NCBI GenBank assembly: GCA_003972955.1
Contig: QOAQ01000136.1
Span: 1 to 33,310 of the forward strand
Length of the DNA: 33,310 bases
Source of the DNA: Aquificaceae bacterium
GTDB lineage: Bacteria; Pseudomonadota; Gammaproteobacteria; Thiotrichales; Thiotrichaceae
Direction: 5' to 3'
The notes beneath the pieces were generated by a model that ran no database searches, had not been told where the DNA came from, and saw only the letters and a list, made by a program, of their open reading frames with translations. A program made the position numbers and the translations under genes. Positions 7,371-14,637 of the stretch are shown piece by piece (position 1 is the first letter of the stretch; the number at the start of each line of letters is the position of its first letter).

Positions 7371-8675
7371 ATGAAAGTACATTTAAAAGCATTAGGCTGT
7401 CGTTTAAACGAAGCAGAGTTAGAGCAATGGTCGCGCTCTTTTCGTGCATCAGGGCATGATGTGGTCGCCGAGCCAAGTACCGCCGATGTTGTGGTCGTTA
7501 ATACCTGTGCCGTGACGACCGATGCGACTAAAAAATCACGCAAATTAATGAATCGCCTGCACCGTGAAAATCCTCAATCCAAATTAGTGGTGAGTGGTTG
7601 CTATGCGACGCTTGATAGTGACCATGTGGCAGAGCGAATAGGCGTTGATTTAGTCGTACCGAATCAAGAAAAAGACAATTTACCACAGCATGTCATGGAT
7701 GCCTTTTCTGCCAATACCATGCCATTAGTCGCCATGGAGCCGGGTGAAAGCTCCTTATTTGTGCGTAGCCGTCAACGTGCGTTTATAAAAATTCAAGATG
7801 GGTGTCGTTATCGTTGTACGTTTTGCATTGTGACCATTGCAAGAGGGGATGAACGTAGCCGTAGCCTTGCGGACATTATTGATGAAGTAAATGCTTTGGT
7901 AGAAGAGGGTATCAAAGAAATTGTCTTAACAGGCGTGCATGTGGGAGGCTATGGTAGCGATATTGATAGCTCTCTTTACGATCTCGTAAAAATAATTTTA
8001 GATGAAACAGATATTCCTCGTGTACGTTTTGCCTCGGTAGAACCTTGGGATTTACCCGATAAGTTTTTTAGCTTATTTGAAAATTCACGTCTTATGCCAC
8101 ATATGCACTTGCCCCTGCAAAGTGGGGCAGACTCTGTATTAAGACGTATGTCTCGTCGCTGTAAAACAACGGAGTTTAAAGACTTAGTTGAGCAAGCGCG
8201 CCGCGCTATCCCTCACTTCAATGTCACCTCCGATATTATCGTCGGCTTTCCAGGGGAGACCGACGATGAGTGGCAACAAACAATGGAATATGTGGAGTCT
8301 ATTGGTTTTGGTCATTTACATATTTTCTCATATTCTCCGCGTGAAGGGACTAAAGCAGCCCGTTTAGCCAGTCCCATCGAAAATGAGATAAAAAAGCAAC
8401 GTAGTAGGGAACTACATGCACTAGCAGATAGCATGAAGCAAGACATGTTAGCGCAACAACAGGGCTTATTGCTTGATGTGTTATGGGAGCAGGCTAAAGA
8501 AGATAATAATGGACAGATGGTGTATACAGGCTACGCACCCAATTATCTAAAAGTTGAAACACGTGTCAGTCAGCCCCATAGTGAGTTTAATCACTCCTTA
8601 AAAAATCAAATAACGAACACTAAAATTGATGGGTTTTCTAAGGAAAATTTACATTTACAGGGCACAATACTATGA
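7371..8675 (+). CDS. mtaB: tRNA t6A37 methylthiotransferase MtaB-like
   Basis: Radical-SAM enzyme (434 aa) of the MiaB/RimO/MtaB family, expected to convert t6A37 to ms2t6A37 in tRNAs decoding ANN codons. The N-terminal UPF0004 domain has auxiliary-cluster cysteines C10 (ALGCRLNEAE), C46 (NTCAVT) and C77 (SGCYAT). The radical-SAM motif is C145-x3-C149-x2-C152 in QDGCRYRCTFC. The GCRLNEAE signature and the lack of MiaB-type extensions favour MtaB. The C-terminal TRAM-like region (about 360-434) is weakly conserved. The stop overlaps the next lipoprotein gene by four bases. Confidence 0.88.
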   Translation: MKVHLKALGCRLNEAELEQWSRSFRASGHDVVAEPSTADVVVVNTCAVTTDATKKSRKLMNRLHRENPQSKLVVSGCYATLDSDHVAERIGVDLVVPNQEKDNLPQHVMDAFSANTMPLVAMEPGESSLFVRSRQRAFIKIQDGCRYRCTFCIVTIARGDERSRSLADIIDEVNALVEEGIKEIVLTGVHVGGYGSDIDSSLYDLVKIILDETDIPRVRFASVEPWDLPDKFFSLFENSRLMPHMHLPLQSGADSVLRRMSRRCKTTEFKDLVEQARRAIPHFNVTSDIIVGFPGETDDEWQQTMEYVESIGFGHLHIFSYSPREGTKAARLASPIENEIKKQRSRELHALADSMKQDMLAQQQGLLLDVLWEQAKEDNNGQMVYTGYAPNYLKVETRVSQPHSEFNHSLKNQITNTKIDGFSKENLHLQGTIL

Positions 8676-9247
8676 AAAAACATCTAATCCTCCCCTTCTT
8701 TTTACTGATCTTTTCTTTGTTCGGTTGTGGTAGCCGCGCAGATTCGCCAGAAGCAGTTGCCAGTAATTTTTGGCAGGCAGTGATAGCAAAAGATATGGAA
8801 AAAGCTAAATCCTTTGCTACGTGGGATACCGTCGAATATTTAAAATACCTCAATACCAACAAAACCCATCCCGAACGTTTTGATCTAGGTGAGAAAATGA
8901 TCGGCGAAAAAAATGCAGAGATAGCAGTAACCTTGTATACAAAAGCAGAAGGTCAACAAAGCGTACGTATACCCGGCAAAACAGTACTCGTAAAAACAGA
9001 ACAAGGCTGGCGTGTTGATGTGAAGAATTCATTAGGCTCAGTGGTAAAGCAAACCGTAAACAATGTCTTTGACCAGCTAAACAATATGCTCCAAAAAGGT
9101 GTCAATGAGTTAGATAAATCCTTCGCAAAGTCAATGGATGAGCTAGGAAAAAACCTTGAAGAGAGCGCAAAAGAATTAAAGCAAGAGCTAGATAAAGCAA
9201 TACCCAATTCCTCAGGAACAGAGAATTCTCGTGCTCAGGAAATATAG
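8672..9247 (+). CDS. Lipoprotein with DUF4878-like domain and coiled-coil tail
   Basis: Protein of 191 aa with a signal peptide ending in the lipobox LFGC (Cys19). Residues 24-120 look like the small NTF2-like DUF4878 fold: SPEAVASNFWQAVIAKDMEKA at the start, then a beta-rich stretch ending TEQGWRVDVKNS. Residues about 125-180 are strongly heptad-like and charged (NNMLQKGVNELDKSFAKSMD and onward), suggesting an amphipathic helix or coiled coil. The ATG overlaps the mtaB stop, so the two are probably co-translated. The exact function is unknown. Confidence 0.72.
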   Translation: MKKHLILPFFLLIFSLFGCGSRADSPEAVASNFWQAVIAKDMEKAKSFATWDTVEYLKYLNTNKTHPERFDLGEKMIGEKNAEIAVTLYTKAEGQQSVRIPGKTVLVKTEQGWRVDVKNSLGSVVKQTVNNVFDQLNNMLQKGVNELDKSFAKSMDELGKNLEESAKELKQELDKAIPNSSGTENSRAQEI

Positions 9248-9270
9248 CTAATTAGGACAAAGTTTGTTTA

Positions 9271-9302
9271 GGGAATGGAAATTTGATATGTGAAAGACTA
9301 TA
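9271..9302 (+). repeat. 32-bp direct repeat, left copy
   Basis: Matches 11457-11488 at 30 of 32 bases in the same orientation. The core reads GGGAATGGAAATTT and then TGAAAGACTATA. The two copies bracket the PL7-like gene and the acyltransferase. Each is also 115-140 bases upstream of a plus-strand gene, so a shared regulatory element is the alternative to a mobile-element scar. Confidence 0.75.
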
Positions 9303-9417
9303 TGTAACAAGGCACTAGACAAACTCCTACAATCATAGAGTTTATGCCGTTCATCACTACTGATCATCACTTTTGTCATATTTTCCACTAGGTTTGTAGG
9401 ATATTCTTGGAGGATCA

Positions 9418-10158
9418 ATGAAAAGAACCATTGCAAAAAAGCATAAACGATCACTTTTAGCTATTATCAGCCTCACTATCGCTTGTCTGCTTTCAAATAG
9501 TCTACAGGCATACGAAGCCCCCTATAATATCCCTGTTTTTCGTCATGTACTAAAAAAAGCAAAGCTTCAATTTCCTAGTAAAGAACAAAGAAACTTTGGT
9601 GCATTCAAAGGCTGGGCAAGTGCTAACTTTTATCTAAGCAAAGGTCGTTATATGACCTTTAAAGCAAGAAAACGATATGAAAAACGTATTGTACGCTCCG
9701 AGTTACGCTTTGGACCTGGTGGTTGGTTAGTTAGCTCTAAAAGAGCCAAACTATTAAAATCTGAATTTGCTTTAGATAAACCTCGTAGCATTGAGCAAAT
9801 TACTATCCTACAAATTCATGCCAAAAAACCAAGCTTTCCACTCTTGCGTATTGTTTGGTTAAGAAAACATAAAAGTCTAAAAGATCATCTCTGGGCTATT
9901 GTCCGTCCAAGTCCTTATCATAAAAAAATACATTATATTGATTTAGGAAAACGCCCTAACAACCGCTTCACCCGCGTGAGTATCAGTGTTAGAAATAACC
10001 GTATGCAAATTTGGTTAAATAAACGACTCCGCACTACCCAATCGCTATCCCAATGGAGAGGCACAATAAACTACTATAAAGCAGGTATTTATCTGAGTGG
10101 TAAAAAAGATGTCGGCATGGCAACCGTGCGTTACCGTTTGTTGGAGCATAAAATATAG
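9418..10158 (+). CDS. Secreted PL7 (alginate lyase 2)-like protein
   Basis: Exported protein of 246 aa with a basic N-terminus, a hydrophobic core and a likely cleavage site after LQA (about residue 31). The mature part has the three conserved strands of polysaccharide lyase family 7 in order: RSELR at 93-97, QIH at 132-134 and YYKAGIY at 219-225. These hold the catalytic Arg, Gln, His and Tyr of the jelly-roll alginate lyases. Spacing and length suit a single PL7 domain. It is unusually rich in Lys and Arg. A strong ribosome-binding site (GGAGGATCA) precedes the ATG. The likely role is cleavage or remodelling of alginate or a related uronate polymer in the periplasm or outside; the substrate is inferred. 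No alginate biosynthesis genes are nearby. Confidence 0.8.
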   Translation: MKRTIAKKHKRSLLAIISLTIACLLSNSLQAYEAPYNIPVFRHVLKKAKLQFPSKEQRNFGAFKGWASANFYLSKGRYMTFKARKRYEKRIVRSELRFGPGGWLVSSKRAKLLKSEFALDKPRSIEQITILQIHAKKPSFPLLRIVWLRKHKSLKDHLWAIVRPSPYHKKIHYIDLGKRPNNRFTRVSISVRNNRMQIWLNKRLRTTQSLSQWRGTINYYKAGIYLSGKKDVGMATVRYRLLEHKI

Positions 10159-10261
10159 ACTTTACAAGAGAATGTGTTGGCAGCAACAGGGCTTATAATA
10201 GTTAAAGTGATGACTTAAAAATTTATCAGCGTAAATACTAAATTTAGTCTAGTCTTACACC

Positions 10262-11386
10262 GTGATTTATAGAAAAGAAATTGATGGTTTACGCGCACTA
10301 GCGGTTATCCCCGTTGTCCTTTTTCATGCTGGTTTTGAATGGGTCTCGGGGGGCTATGTTGGTGTTGATGTTTTTTTTGTTATCAGCGGTTATTTGATTA
10401 CCTCTATTTTACTAGGGGAGTTGCAAAGTGGTAGCTTTTCTATTCGTAATTTCTATGAACGGCGCGCCCGTAGAATCCTACCTGCTTTATTCTTAGTGTT
10501 ACTTTTTTGCTTACCGTTTGCGTGGCTGTGGTTGTTGCCAGAAGAGTTAGAAGCATTTGCAAGAAGCTTGATAGCCGTCATTGCTTTTGTCTCAAATATT
10601 TTATTTTGGCAAGAAACAGACTATTTTACTGCAAGCACCGACCTTATTCCTTTATTACATACATGGAGTTTGGCGGTTGAAGAACAGTTTTATATTTTCT
10701 TTCCCTTATTTTTAGCCATCTTTTGGAAAGCAGGGCGACGTATTTTATTGGCAGTGATCGCTGTTGTGGCATTAGTAAGTTTAGGTCTTACTGAATGGGG
10801 GTGGCGTTATTATCCTGAAGCTAACTTCTATTTAATTTTTACACGAGCATGGGAGTTGATGATAGGCGCGTTCGTGGCATTTTATCTTTTTTATAAGGAA
10901 CAGCCTCATGGCCAATTTAATGAAATAGTTAGTTTTATCGGGCTTGCTATGATTGTCTCATCACTCTTTTTTTTAGATAAAAGCCTCCCTTTTCCAAGTG
11001 TTTATGCACTAATTCCAACCGTTGGTACAGCACTTGTTATTCTCTTTGCAACGACAAATACCCTCGTTAATAAACTACTTTCCTTAAAACCATTCGTTGC
11101 GATAGGGCTGATTTCTTATAGCGCCTATTTATGGCATCAACCCTTATTTGTCTTTGCGCGCGCTTATTATATGGATGAACCAAATCGTTTGATTATGTCT
11201 GCATTAAGTATAGGCGCATTATTTTTAGCGTATTTAAGTTGGCGCTTTGTGGAGAAGCCCTTTAGAAATAAACAACGCTTTAGTCAAAAGCAAATATTTG
11301 TCTCAGCATTTGTAGTGAGTCTGTTATTTATTGCTGTAGGGGTATTTTTGATAATATCAGAGGGCGCAATGTATCGTTTTGCTTGA
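10262..11386 (+). CDS. Acyltransferase-3 membrane protein, SGNH domain absent
   Basis: Membrane O-acyltransferase of the OafA/YrhL type (374 aa, GTG start). The family motifs are clear: RKEIDGLRALAVIPVVLFH with His22, GVDVFFVISGYLI, FYERRARRILPAL and HTWSLAVEEQFYIFFP. About ten or eleven membrane helices follow. Proteins with this signature usually continue after the last helix into a periplasmic SGNH hydrolase domain, for about 620-670 aa in total. Here the reading frame stops just after that helix (EGAMYRFA), about 24 bases before a long palindrome, and no SGNH remnant is seen downstream. It may be a 3'-truncated gene or a natural short form. It may acetylate the polysaccharide handled by the adjacent PL7-like protein; that link is inference. 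Confidence 0.85.
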   Translation: MIYRKEIDGLRALAVIPVVLFHAGFEWVSGGYVGVDVFFVISGYLITSILLGELQSGSFSIRNFYERRARRILPALFLVLLFCLPFAWLWLLPEELEAFARSLIAVIAFVSNILFWQETDYFTASTDLIPLLHTWSLAVEEQFYIFFPLFLAIFWKAGRRILLAVIAVVALVSLGLTEWGWRYYPEANFYLIFTRAWELMIGAFVAFYLFYKEQPHGQFNEIVSFIGLAMIVSSLFFLDKSLPFPSVYALIPTVGTALVILFATTNTLVNKLLSLKPFVAIGLISYSAYLWHQPLFVFARAYYMDEPNRLIMSALSIGALFLAYLSWRFVEKPFRNKQRFSQKQIFVSAFVVSLLFIAVGVFLIISEGAMYRFA

Positions 11387-11409
11387 TTATAGACATTCAC
11401 TTAAATAAT

Positions 11410-11461
11410 TTCCCTTCGACTCCGCTCAGGGTACTAGCTCCCTGAGCGGAGTCGAAGGGAA
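11410..11461. repeat. Perfect 22-bp palindrome (CCCTTCGAC family)
   Basis: Two perfectly complementary 22-base arms (core CCCTTCGACTCCGCTCAGGG) flank the eight-base loop TACTAGCT. There is no T-tract on either side. A diverged member with the same CCCTTCGAC ends and loop CTAGCT lies at 12092-12153. Intergenic palindromes starting CCCTTCGAC are widespread in bacterial genomes. Its right arm overlaps the first bases of the 32-bp direct repeat. Confidence 0.85.
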
Positions 11462-11488
11462 TGGAAATTTAATATATGAAAGACTATA
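11457..11488 (+). repeat. 32-bp direct repeat, right copy
   Basis: Second copy of the repeat at 9271-9302 (30 of 32 identical). It begins in the right arm of the 22-bp palindrome and lies 139 bases before the start of the hemerythrin-like gene. Confidence 0.75.
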
Positions 11489-11574
11489 GTTTTATTTTTA
11501 TCTGTTGATTTATCTCCAGCTACCTTGCCTTTTTTCCTTGTCATAGGTTAACGAAATAGAGCACTGAACGGTAT

Positions 11575-11611
11575 AAACTTTAACTTGTATTAAAAATAAT
11601 CATTTAAAGTT
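11575..11611. promoter_or_regulatory. AT-rich inverted repeat before hemerythrin-like gene
   Basis: AACTTTAA (11577-11584) and TTAAAGTT (11604-11611) form an 8-bp inverted repeat with a 19-base spacer, ending 15 bases before the GTG start. It could be an operator or simply AT-rich chance symmetry. Confidence 0.3.
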
Positions 11612-11626
11612 AGATAGGAAAAGCCC

Positions 11627-12046
11627 GTGATAGTCATAGATACATTGCAAGAACAGAATCATCAAATAGCCGAATTATCCAATGTACTTGAAACACTGCT
11701 AAAAAATAGAGAGCTGTGTGATACTCAAGTAGCCTGTGATATGTTTTTTTCTTATATTGATTTAGTAAAGGAGCATTTACGAGTAGAGGATGAAAATATC
11801 TACCAGCCTATGTTGACGCATAGTGATGCTTCCGTAAAAAAAGTGGCGGATCAATTTATGACAGGTTCAAGTGAAATTAAACGTGTCTTAGGTCAATACT
11901 TAAAACGCTGGAGTCGAAAAAACACATTACGAATTAAAAATCATGATAAATTTTTAAGTGATACCAATGATATGTTTGAATTGATATGGAAAAGAATTAT
12001 TGATGAAACAGAGCATTTATACCCCGTTGTTAGAGAAGTTATGTAA
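11627..12046 (+). CDS. Hemerythrin HHE domain protein
   Basis: Small cytoplasmic helical protein (139 aa) resembling hemerythrin-like HHE domains that bind a di-iron centre. Candidate ligands are His12 (EQNHQIAEL), His50 and Glu54 (KEHLRVEDENIY), His106 (IKNHDKFL) and the Glu127/His130 region (DETEHLYP). The ligand pattern H-x3-E in the second helix is typical. Such proteins sense or carry oxygen or NO, or handle iron; which applies here cannot be told. The start is GTG at 11627 with AGGAAAAGCCC upstream. It stands alone between two CCCTTCGAC palindromes. Confidence 0.75.
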   Translation: MIVIDTLQEQNHQIAELSNVLETLLKNRELCDTQVACDMFFSYIDLVKEHLRVEDENIYQPMLTHSDASVKKVADQFMTGSSEIKRVLGQYLKRWSRKNTLRIKNHDKFLSDTNDMFELIWKRIIDETEHLYPVVREVM

Positions 12047-12091
12047 TTGATATTGCAGACTTTAGGACTCAGGATTAAAACTCAGTTGATA

Positions 12092-12153
12092 TATCCGCAC
12101 CCTTCGACAAGCTCAAAGAACTAGCTCCCTGAGCTTGTCGAAGGGGGCGGATA
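12092..12153. repeat. 24-bp imperfect palindrome (CCCTTCGAC family)
   Basis: Arms 12092-12115 and 12130-12153 are complementary at 23 of 24 bases (TATCCGC outside, CCCTTCGACAAGCTCA inside). The loop contains AACTAGCT, like the loop of the palindrome at 11410-11461. The two members therefore flank the hemerythrin-like gene. No T-tract follows. Confidence 0.85.
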
Positions 12154-12335
12154 GTTTACTATTGTTTAGCCAGTCTTCATGTGGCTGGGAAATGTAATAC
12201 CCTGCTCTTCTTTATCAAAACAAAAAAAAGGGAAAAAAATCCCAAAAAATGATAGACGGTATATATTTTGTAGAGTACTATGCACCCCGCTTCGATCTAG
12301 ATGCTTATTTTTTGAACAATCAAAGGGGAAATAAA

Positions 12336-12665
12336 ATGAAAAATTACATAGTTTCAACAATAGATGGGCTACCTATTGAAAATACATTTAATATACAAAA
12401 AGAAAATGAAGTTGCCGCATTAACAGCCGCACTATCAGGTCTTAGTAAAGGCTTAAGAGAAGATCTCGACCTTGGGGAAATAGGAACAATTATTATTAGT
12501 GGTGATAAAGGATGTTACGGAATGCGCTACATTGATAATGAGCGTATTTTAGGCATGATGGCATCGGATGTAACATCTGAAAATGAATTATTAGCAGATA
12601 TTGATAATTTAACGTTTGCAATGCAAAACAATGAAATATCAATTAATAGTTTAGCTAAGGTTTAA
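12336..12665 (+). CDS. Roadblock/LC7-like small protein
   Basis: Protein of 109 aa. The start at 12336 has a good ribosome-binding site (GGGGAAATAAA); an in-frame ATG at 12249 lacks one and adds 29 unrelated residues. The sequence STIDGLPIENTF, then AALTAALSGLSKGL, then GTIIISGDKGCYGMRYIDNE, resembles the roadblock/LC7 fold, whose bacterial members usually partner small Ras-like GTPases such as MglA. No GTPase is encoded nearby, so it is an orphan. The assignment rests on pattern only. It is followed nine bases later by a tiny membrane-protein gene. Confidence 0.55.
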   Translation: MKNYIVSTIDGLPIENTFNIQKENEVAALTAALSGLSKGLREDLDLGEIGTIIISGDKGCYGMRYIDNERILGMMASDVTSENELLADIDNLTFAMQNNEISINSLAKV

Positions 12666-12674
12666 GAGGGCGTT

Positions 12675-12860
12675 ATGAAAAAATTAAAAACATCACACAT
12701 AGTAAAAAATATTTTTTATGGACTTCTTTTATTAGTATCGGCATCTGTATTTGTTGTCTTTGCGAATACGAAAGAAATCTCTCCTATTGTTAATACATCC
12801 GATCTTCCTGTTTGCAATATTGAGACACTCTCCAGTTTAGGAGATGAATCACTGTTGTAA
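12675..12860 (+). CDS. Small membrane or exported peptide, unknown
   Basis: A 61-aa protein with a basic N-terminus (MKKLKTSHIVKN), one hydrophobic segment (about 13-30) and a short polar tail with a single Cys. A GAGGG ribosome-binding site precedes the ATG. It starts nine bases after the LC7-like gene and probably shares its transcript. I recognise no family. It could be a single-pass membrane peptide or a secreted peptide cleaved after VFA. Confidence 0.5.
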   Translation: MKKLKTSHIVKNIFYGLLLLVSASVFVVFANTKEISPIVNTSDLPVCNIETLSSLGDESLL

Positions 12861-12873
12861 TTTTTACTTGGTG

Positions 12874-12891
12874 TTATTTCTAGCTTCTAAG
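12874..12891 (+). repeat. Short direct repeat flanking the HUH gene, left copy
   Basis: TTATTTCTAGCTTCTAAG matches 13672-13689 (TTATTTCTAGTTTCTAGG) at 16 of 18 bases in direct orientation. The pair brackets the IS200-like gene. Confidence 0.45.
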
Positions 12892-12931
12892 GAACGGTTA
12901 CCATATATTATTTGCCTGTGTTGTCTGTGGT

Positions 12932-12954
12932 TTTAAACCACGGAACACACTGAA
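12932..12954 (+). repeat. 23-bp inverted repeat, left copy
   Basis: Core TAAACCACGGAACACACTGA. Its reverse complement occurs at 14716-14738 with one mismatch in 23. The left copy overlaps a small palindrome (GTGGTTTTAAACCAC, 12927-12941). The two copies enclose the IS200-like gene, sdhE and the paiB-like gene. Confidence 0.65.
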
Positions 12955-13016
12955 TACACGAAAGGTTTGATACTCCGCTACCTTATTAGAGCATGGAAGC
13001 GAGAAAATTTATCTCG

Positions 13017-13658
13017 TTAGCCAATAGTCTCAGCAAAATAAACCGTTTCAAACAATGTATCGTTTTTGTTAAAAAAACTAGGATATGCTTCTTTGATTTT
13101 TGGCATTGCAAATGAAAGAGTCTTATTTACAACATCATCAAGTGAGTAGTCGGGTGATGTCGTGGCATAGAGATGAATATGGTCTTTACCATAAGCCAAG
13201 ACTTCCAGATGACCATCAAATAGAGCACCAGATCCAGAAAACATTGAAGACAGATCAATATCTGTATCTACAAAAAGTGGCTCTCTAGCTTTGGTGATTA
13301 AGCAGATATGAAAGTTCAAGTCAGTAATTATTTGATCAGGGTTGGATGATAATTTTTGCAGTGCCAAGGCTTTTAGCCATTTATGTTTATTGGATAATTG
13401 GAAGTTGTTATCGCTCCATTTGTCATCTTCATTATTACCTTTCTCATCCCGTAAAACAGTATCAAATTTTTCATTATGAGCACTATCGATAATAGATAAA
13501 TTAGGTCTGTATGAAAAACAATCAATTTCACTATCATTTTCAGTAGTTTGTAAAAGAGAGCATAAAATTGTCTCCTCAAATGCTAGTTTTTGGCAAATAC
13601 TGCAATCCTTGGAAATTATATTGTGATGATATTTATAGCATTTATTACAATATGGCAT
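13017..13658 (-). CDS. IS200-like HUH protein with zinc ribbon, catalytic Tyr absent
   Basis: Protein of 213 aa. An N-terminal zinc-ribbon-like segment has C4-x2-C7 and C19-x2-C22. A low-complexity acidic linker covers about 40-90. Residues 113-213 match the IS200/RAYT (Y1) transposase fold: LNFHICLITKAREPLF is the first strand, GKDHIHLYATTSP carries the HUH metal motif H160-I-H162, and SLDDVVNKTL is the next helix. VYFAETIG (206-213) matches the strand that in active enzymes is followed by the helix bearing the catalytic tyrosine. The protein ends exactly there, so that Tyr is missing. It is either decayed or repurposed. REP-like elements lie on both sides (6763-6849 and 14638-14667), and short repeats flank the gene. 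A small hairpin (CGAGA/TCTCG) directly follows the stop. Confidence 0.7.
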   Translation of the reverse strand: MPYCNKCYKYHHNIISKDCSICQKLAFEETILCSLLQTTENDSEIDCFSYRPNLSIIDSAHNEKFDTVLRDEKGNNEDDKWSDNNFQLSNKHKWLKALALQKLSSNPDQIITDLNFHICLITKAREPLFVDTDIDLSSMFSGSGALFDGHLEVLAYGKDHIHLYATTSPDYSLDDVVNKTLSFAMPKIKEAYPSFFNKNDTLFETVYFAETIG

Positions 13659-13671
13659 TTTTAATATACCT

Positions 13672-13689
13672 TTATTTCTAGTTTCTAGG
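13672..13689 (+). repeat. Short direct repeat flanking the HUH gene, right copy
   Basis: TTATTTCTAGTTTCTAGG, 16 of 18 identical to 12874-12891. It lies 14 bases upstream of the start of the IS200-like gene and runs on into GCTCTGCGTGGGAATG, which looks like a fragment of another intergenic repeat. Confidence 0.45.
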
Positions 13690-13739
13690 CTCTGCGTGGG
13701 AATGAATAAATATCATTATTAGATAATCTCATCAACGCA

Positions 13740-13982
13740 TTAGTTTCGTAATAACCTCTGTAATTTTTCAATAAGAAGTATTTGATTTTTATCTTCTAAA
13801 TTTACATTTCCGAGTAATAAATCAAATAAAAGCGGGTCTTCATATTGCAGTAAGTCTCTAAAAGCTAACTGTTCCTTATCGCTTGCGTTGGTGTAATGTT
13901 GTTGTAGGTATGTGCTAAGTACAAGGTCTAGTTCTTTTACTCCGCGTCGGCATTGCCATTTTAAGTGTGATAATTTGCTCAT
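13740..13982 (-). CDS. sdhE: SdhE flavinylation/assembly factor
   Basis: Small protein (80 aa) of the SdhE/YgfY family, which promotes covalent attachment of FAD to SdhA and assembly of complex II. It has the signature RRGVKELD (residues 12-19), matching the functional RGxxE motif, and the usual helical ending with LLQYEDPLLFDLLLG. It lies on the same strand as sdhCDAB but downstream, separated from sdhB by the paiB-like gene and a repeat-rich spacer. Its ATG is eight bases after the paiB-like stop, so it is probably translated from a paiB-sdhE transcript. Confidence 0.9.
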   Translation of the reverse strand: MSKLSHLKWQCRRGVKELDLVLSTYLQQHYTNASDKEQLAFRDLLQYEDPLLFDLLLGNVNLEDKNQILLIEKLQRLLRN

Positions 13983-13990
13983 GGCGTTGC

Positions 13991-14572
13991 CTATAAAGTA
14001 TCTTTCATTGCTTGTGCTAGCTCTATAGAGTTTCTTTTTATACTTTCTTCGATGACGTGCAGGCGGTCGGCTTTAGGGCGGTTTTGGCTTAATTTATACT
14101 TTCCTTGAATTTCAGTTATTTCTATCTCAATCCCAATAATGGCTTTCAACATTGCTTCTTTATATTCAGGTTGCCAAGGTTTTTGCATGGAGGCTTCATA
14201 GGTATTACTCAGTGCTTCAACAAGTTTAGCGAGTGCTTTGTTTTCGGTGATGAGTGTAGCTTTACCGTAAATATGCACTGCTTGGTAATTCCATGTGGGT
14301 ACGCCTGCACTGCTGTACCATGAGGGGGATACATAATCATGCGCTCCTTGGAAGGTGATGAGTAATTCTTGATTTTCAATATTTTTCCATTGAGGATTTC
14401 TTTTTGCTAGGTGGCAGCTCACAGTTTTTTTATCGTCATCGAGAAGAAAGGGGATATGAGAAACAAAGGGGCGATTATCAATGGATGAGATAAGTTGCCC
14501 GAACGCATTGGCTTTGATAAAAGCAAAAAGCTCTTTTTGATCGCTTACATTAAAAGACGTGGGGATATACAT
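13991..14572 (-). CDS. PaiB-like FMN-binding protein
   Basis: Protein of 193 aa of the PaiB/FMN-binding negative regulator family. Hallmarks are MYIPTSFNV at the start, then HLAKRNPQWKN, GAHDYVSPSWYSS and VPTWNYQAVHIYGKA, and the C-terminal KYKLSQNRPKADR. The family has a split-barrel flavin-binding fold; the name comes from a Bacillus sporulation/protease regulator, but most members have unknown roles. It precedes sdhE by eight bases. No DNA-binding domain is visible, so regulation is not implied by sequence alone. Confidence 0.88.
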   Translation of the reverse strand: MYIPTSFNVSDQKELFAFIKANAFGQLISSIDNRPFVSHIPFLLDDDKKTVSCHLAKRNPQWKNIENQELLITFQGAHDYVSPSWYSSAGVPTWNYQAVHIYGKATLITENKALAKLVEALSNTYEASMQKPWQPEYKEAMLKAIIGIEIEITEIQGKYKLSQNRPKADRLHVIEESIKRNSIELAQAMKDTL

Positions 14573-14637
14573 AATAAATATTATATCAATTTCCTATATT
14601 GATGTTTCTTAGAGCAAGGCTTCGTATTTAGCAAAAA

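Noticed and set aside
11410-11461. Intrinsic terminator after the acyltransferase gene
   Set aside because: The stem is long and GC-rich but no T-tract follows on either strand, and it belongs to a dispersed palindrome family.
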